Below are positions 60,941-64,000 of a stretch of 64,000 nt of DNA, piece by piece (positions within the stretch are counted from its first letter, which is position 1; each line of letters opens with the position of its first letter). Made by a program: the position numbers and the translations under genes. Below the pieces are notes generated by a model. That model worked only from the letters and a program-made list of their open reading frames with translations. It was not told where the DNA came from and searched no databases. This DNA is from JAQVIJ01 sp041287365 (GTDB lineage Bacteria; Desulfobacterota; Dissulfuribacteria; Dissulfuribacterales; DYLC01), in NCBI GenBank assembly GCA_041287365.1, contig JBEULL010000018.1:186001-250000 (forward strand), read 5' to 3'.

Positions 60941-61402
60941 ATGATCGAAAAAGAAACGCTGGAAGAAAGACTGATAAAATTATTACAGCCGGTTATCGAC
61001 AATTCAGGATATGAATTAGTTGACCTCACTCTTGTAAAGGCCCAAGGCGGCATTACCCTGCGTATTTTTATAGATAAGCCGGAGGGAGTGACATTGGCTG
61101 ACTGCGAAAGAATAAGTCGTTTGGCAGGGGATATACTCGATGTGTATGACCCCATATCGAGTCATTATATTCTGGAAGTCTCCTCTCCTGGCATAAACCG
61201 TCCGCTCAAGAAGCTGGCGGACTTTCAGAGATTTGTAGGTCAGAAGGCCCTGATAGAGACCAAAATCCCCATCTCGGGCCGCAAGAGATACAAAGGACTG
61301 CTTGCAGGGGTTGAGAATGAAAACGTCGTTATTTCTGTCGATGGAGCCGATCACTGTATACCAATCGAACAGATCAGAAAGGCCAGATTGGATATTTTAT
61401 AA
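60941..61402 (+). CDS. rimP: Ribosome maturation factor RimP
   Basis: About 153 residues: LIKLLQPVIDNSGYELVDLT near the start, RIFIDKPEGVTLADCERISR, HYILEVSSPGINRPLKKL and FVGQKALIETK. It acts in 30S assembly. The ATG at 60941 is chosen by family length; one at 60920 lies in the terminator loop. No ribosome-binding site is visible at either, and the terminator hairpin occupies its place. It heads rimP-nusA-infB. Confidence 0.9.
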   Translation: MIEKETLEERLIKLLQPVIDNSGYELVDLTLVKAQGGITLRIFIDKPEGVTLADCERISRLAGDILDVYDPISSHYILEVSSPGINRPLKKLADFQRFVGQKALIETKIPISGRKRYKGLLAGVENENVVISVDGADHCIPIEQIRKARLDIL

Positions 61403-61422
61403 TATATAAAGGGCAAAGAGAT

Positions 61423-62679
61423 ATGTCTTTAGAATTGAAACGAATCATAGATCAGGTCAGCAAGGAAAAAGGGCTCGATAAGAACATCCTGATTTCTACC
61501 ATCGAGGATGCCATTATGTCAGCCATCAAGAAACAGGCCGCCAATCCAATGGATATAGAGATCAAATACAATCCCGATGACGGAGAGATAGATGTATTTC
61601 AATATCGAACTGTTGTAGAAAAGATTTCCAATAAAGATATGGAGATATCCCTTGAAGAGGCTCAGCGGCTGGATCCTGAAAGCCAACTGGGTGACAGTAT
61701 CGGCATCAAGCTGGACATATCCGCCTTCGGCCGCATAGCTGCACAATCAGCCCGTCAAGTAATTATGCAGAAACTCAGAACAGCGGAACGCGACCTCATC
61801 TATGAGGAATTCAAGGACCGTGTCGGTGAAATCGTCAATGGCATCATTCAGCGTGTGGATTCTTCGGGTGCCATCATCAATCTCGGAAGGACGGACGCCT
61901 TGCTTCCTGTATCCGAACAGCTTCCTCACGAAAATCTCAGAAGAGGCGAGCGCATTCGAGCATATATCATGGAGATTCGAAAGGGCGCCAAGGACCCGCA
62001 GGTCATACTGTCACGCACATGTCCGGAATTCTTGGTCAAACTGTTCGAATTGGAGGTGCCTGAAATCGCTGACGGCACCATCAAGATCATGGCGGTGGCA
62101 AGGGACCCTGGCAGCAGGTCGAAGATATCTGTTTCATCCAACCTTTCGGACGTGGACCCCATCGGAGCATGTGTGGGTATGCGCGGCTCCAGAGTGCAGG
62201 CAGTGGTTCAGGAACTCAGGGGTGAACGTATAGATATCGTGCTCTGGAATCCGGACCCCGCCAGATATGTCTATAATGCCCTTGCACCCGCTGAATGTTC
62301 CAAGGTGATTGTGGATGAGGACAATCATGTCCTTGAAATCATCGTTCCTGACGATCAGCTCTCCCTGGCCATCGGTAAGCAAGGGCAGAACGTCAGGCTG
62401 GCAGGCAAACTCCTGGGCTGGAAGATAGATGTCAAGACTGAAACCAGACATGCCAACCTCGAAAACCCAGAATACCATAAACTCCTGAAGCTGAGTGGAG
62501 TCACGGAAAATATCGCCGATAAACTGTTTGCCGCCGGTATAGATACCGTGGAAAAGATAGCGCAGATGGACGCTGTGGAACTGGCACATATCTCCCACAT
62601 GAAAAGGGATATGGCCAAGGCGGTTATCGAGGAGGCTAAGGGCGGTATCTCCTCTGACAGTTATGAATCAATCAAATGA
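61423..62679 (+). CDS. nusA: Transcription termination/antitermination factor NusA
   Basis: 418 residues: N-terminal RNAP-binding domain, S1 domain (VNGIIQRVDSSGAIINLGR), two KH domains (VGMRGSRVQAVVQELRGERI, then LSLAIGKQGQNVRLAGKL), and one helix-hairpin-helix-like C-terminal unit (GVTENIADKLFAAGIDT). Shorter than the 495-residue E. coli NusA, which has a double C-terminal acidic repeat. Confidence 0.95.
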   Translation: MSLELKRIIDQVSKEKGLDKNILISTIEDAIMSAIKKQAANPMDIEIKYNPDDGEIDVFQYRTVVEKISNKDMEISLEEAQRLDPESQLGDSIGIKLDISAFGRIAAQSARQVIMQKLRTAERDLIYEEFKDRVGEIVNGIIQRVDSSGAIINLGRTDALLPVSEQLPHENLRRGERIRAYIMEIRKGAKDPQVILSRTCPEFLVKLFELEVPEIADGTIKIMAVARDPGSRSKISVSSNLSDVDPIGACVGMRGSRVQAVVQELRGERIDIVLWNPDPARYVYNALAPAECSKVIVDEDNHVLEIIVPDDQLSLAIGKQGQNVRLAGKLLGWKIDVKTETRHANLENPEYHKLLKLSGVTENIADKLFAAGIDTVEKIAQMDAVELAHISHMKRDMAKAVIEEAKGGISSDSYESIK

Positions 62680-62704
62680 ATATACGGTCTCTTGAGGTAA
62701 TAAT

Positions 62705-64000
62705 ATGAGTAAAATTCGGGTACATGAGTTGGCAAAGGAGTTTTCCATTGCTCCAAAAGAGATGGAGACATGGATTAAAAACCATGGCTATCCCATAAAA
62801 AATTACAGCAGCACGCTTGAGGACCATGAGGTCCAGGAAATAAGAATGAAATTTCGTGAAGAACGGGCCGTACAGTCTGCATCTTCGGCGGTTACAGGTG
62901 AAAATTCCGACTCCAAACGCCCGAATAAGACATCGGATAACACGGCTGACAACATATCCGCCAGGGCAACAACCGTCATCAGACGCCGCCCTGGCATCAG
63001 ACTCACCAAGATCACTCACAACGATGAGACGACCACACAAGAACCATTGAAAGAGACCGCTTTCACAGGCCATGAAGAACAGGCTGAAATCACGGAAGAA
63101 TCATTTATTTCTGAAAGGCCGGAGGCCAGGCCTGCCGCCACAGGCGAACCGAGCCTAAAACATGTGCAGCCAGCGCCTCCCAAATCCTATGTAAAGGTCA
63201 TTAAAAAAGAGACTCCGGTGGTTGCGCCTAAGAAGATTCCGTCTTCTGCGCCCCCTGAATCCACTGACAAAACCGTTGTGAGAGCCAAGGCGGAACCAGA
63301 GACAATCAAAATGCAACCTCCTCCAAAAAAAGAGGAGACCGTCAGACAGCCTGAAACATCCTCTGAAAAACCTTCTGATGTGCCTGTGACAAAGCCTGCT
63401 GTATCGGAAAAGACAGCAGGGCCGCAAGAGACGCTTGCCGGAACTATGTCGCCGGTCGAAGCGCATACGGCCGAAAAGACCGAGAGCAAGGAAGAGAAGA
63501 AACACCCTCTTCGAGAGGTTGTAATGGGCAAGCGTGAAAAAGGTCATGAAAGACATGAAACATCCCCTCAAAAAACCGCCCAGCAGCCCAAAAGTTATGT
63601 AAAAATAGTGGATAGACCACGTATCGTTCTGCCGCAACCCCAACTTCCTGCATCAAAACAGCAGCCAAAGCCCTCTTCGCACGGTGGAGCCGGGGCGCCC
63701 GGCGCTTATTCAGGAAAAGGCCGTAGACCTGAAACACCACAGCCGGCCTCCTCCTTTCCTGACAGAACTGTGCCGCGCATTGACATGACGGTCCCAGTAC
63801 TCGAACTGGATAAAAAGACCAAAAAGAAAGACATGTCCAAGCGGGTGGTACAGGTCTCCGAAATGGAAGAGGTTGCCAGGAGACGCAAGGCCGCAGCCAA
63901 AAAGATCGAAAAGCTCAAGCCGATAACCAAGTTGCTGTCCGAGGAACTGGACAGCGATTTAAATGTTACGGATGCCCTGCTGCCTGAAACATCCGTTTAT
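62705..64000 (+). CDS. infB: Translation initiation factor IF-2 (N-terminal part; runs off the window)
   Basis: 432 codons are visible, without the G domain. IF2_N: MSKIRVHELAKEFSIAPKEM, then a long Pro/Lys/Glu-rich linker with two copies of PKSYVK (near 63180 and 63590), then DMSKRVVQVSEMEEVARRRK, the start of a second IF2_N-type region. GAGG precedes the ATG. The order rimP-nusA-infB is the standard one. Confidence 0.93.
   Translation, partial: MSKIRVHELAKEFSIAPKEMETWIKNHGYPIKNYSSTLEDHEVQEIRMKFREERAVQSASSAVTGENSDSKRPNKTSDNTADNISARATTVIRRRPGIRLTKITHNDETTTQEPLKETAFTGHEEQAEITEESFISERPEARPAATGEPSLKHVQPAPPKSYVKVIKKETPVVAPKKIPSSAPPESTDKTVVRAKAEPETIKMQPPPKKEETVRQPETSSEKPSDVPVTKPAVSEKTAGPQETLAGTMSPVEAHTAEKTESKEEKKHPLREVVMGKREKGHERHETSPQKTAQQPKSYVKIVDRPRIVLPQPQLPASKQQPKPSSHGGAGAPGAYSGKGRRPETPQPASSFPDRTVPRIDMTVPVLELDKKTKKKDMSKRVVQVSEMEEVARRRKAAAKKIEKLKPITKLLSEELDSDLNVTDALLPETSVY

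Noticed and set aside
1..64000. CRISPR arrays, rRNA genes, phage or transposase genes
   Set aside because: No regular spaced repeats, no rRNA sequence and no transposase or phage proteins were recognised.

Overview
The window reads as a chromosomal segment of an anaerobic Gram-negative bacterium, most likely Desulfobacterota (former Deltaproteobacteria). The basis is the gene mix: lipid A genes lpxA and lpxI, a TonB-type protein, a cysteine-rich Fe-S oxidoreductase fused to a VTT membrane domain, an FmdE protein paired with a molybdopterin-binding protein, a fused alpha/beta carboxyltransferase, a NifX-like protein and a futalosine-type UbiA prenyltransferase. Genus cannot be set from sequence alone. 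Coding density is high, genes often overlap by a few bases, and there are no rRNA genes, phage genes, transposases or CRISPR arrays. One tRNA-Gly(CCC) is present.

Layout. 1-7064 (minus): a tight five-gene operon running off the left edge, encoding a rhodanese, an Fe-S/VTT fusion, two glycosyltransferases of the kinds found in predicted arsenosugar loci, and a giant radical SAM / ArsM-like methyltransferase / DUF5714 fusion. This is the best candidate for an undescribed pathway. 6994-10729: three glycosyltransferase-type genes. 10751-13262: a PhoB/PhoR-type pair behind a candidate PHO box, then a NifX-like monocistron with its own promoter and terminator. 13307-15758 (minus): fmdE, molybdopterin-binding gene, yggT and divIVA. 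16008-20496: a branched-chain amino-acid type ABC operon with two single-base frameshifts (substrate-binding protein leader and livM). 20615-26143: a hybrid histidine kinase with a PhnD-like sensor domain followed by an NMT1-type ABC importer.

26159-28929 (minus): der, a thioredoxin-fold protein and a YkgJ protein. 29082-39997 (plus): a long housekeeping run with an rpoH-like sigma factor, a TPR protein, mreB, a laccase-domain protein, argS, a SPOR protein, an acetyltransferase, secA and a methyltransferase. 40050-48107: a remnant SPFH gene, a macro-domain protein, a Mrp ATPase lacking its C-terminal CxxC, two late cobalamin genes, and an acetyl-CoA carboxylase operon (accC, fused accA-accD, biotin carrier). 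48196-50134: a TonB gene, a 141-bp palindromic repeat and an orphan CheZ-like gene. 50111-52720 (minus): lpxA, lpxI and a Gfo/Idh oxidoreductase. 52955-56718 (plus): ubiX, a UbiA/MqnP prenyltransferase, pyrK, pyrD and a PEBP lipoprotein. 56726-60592 (minus): trpEGDC. 60687-64000 (plus): tRNA-Gly, an intrinsic terminator, rimP, nusA and the start of infB, an arrangement like the E. coli metY-rimP-nusA-infB operon.

Together the window holds core translation, secretion, cell-shape and lipid A functions, tryptophan and pyrimidine synthesis, fatty-acid initiation, and an accessory arsenic/sulfur-flavoured operon at the left edge. Family names come from recognised motifs and recalled family features. 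No database search was run.
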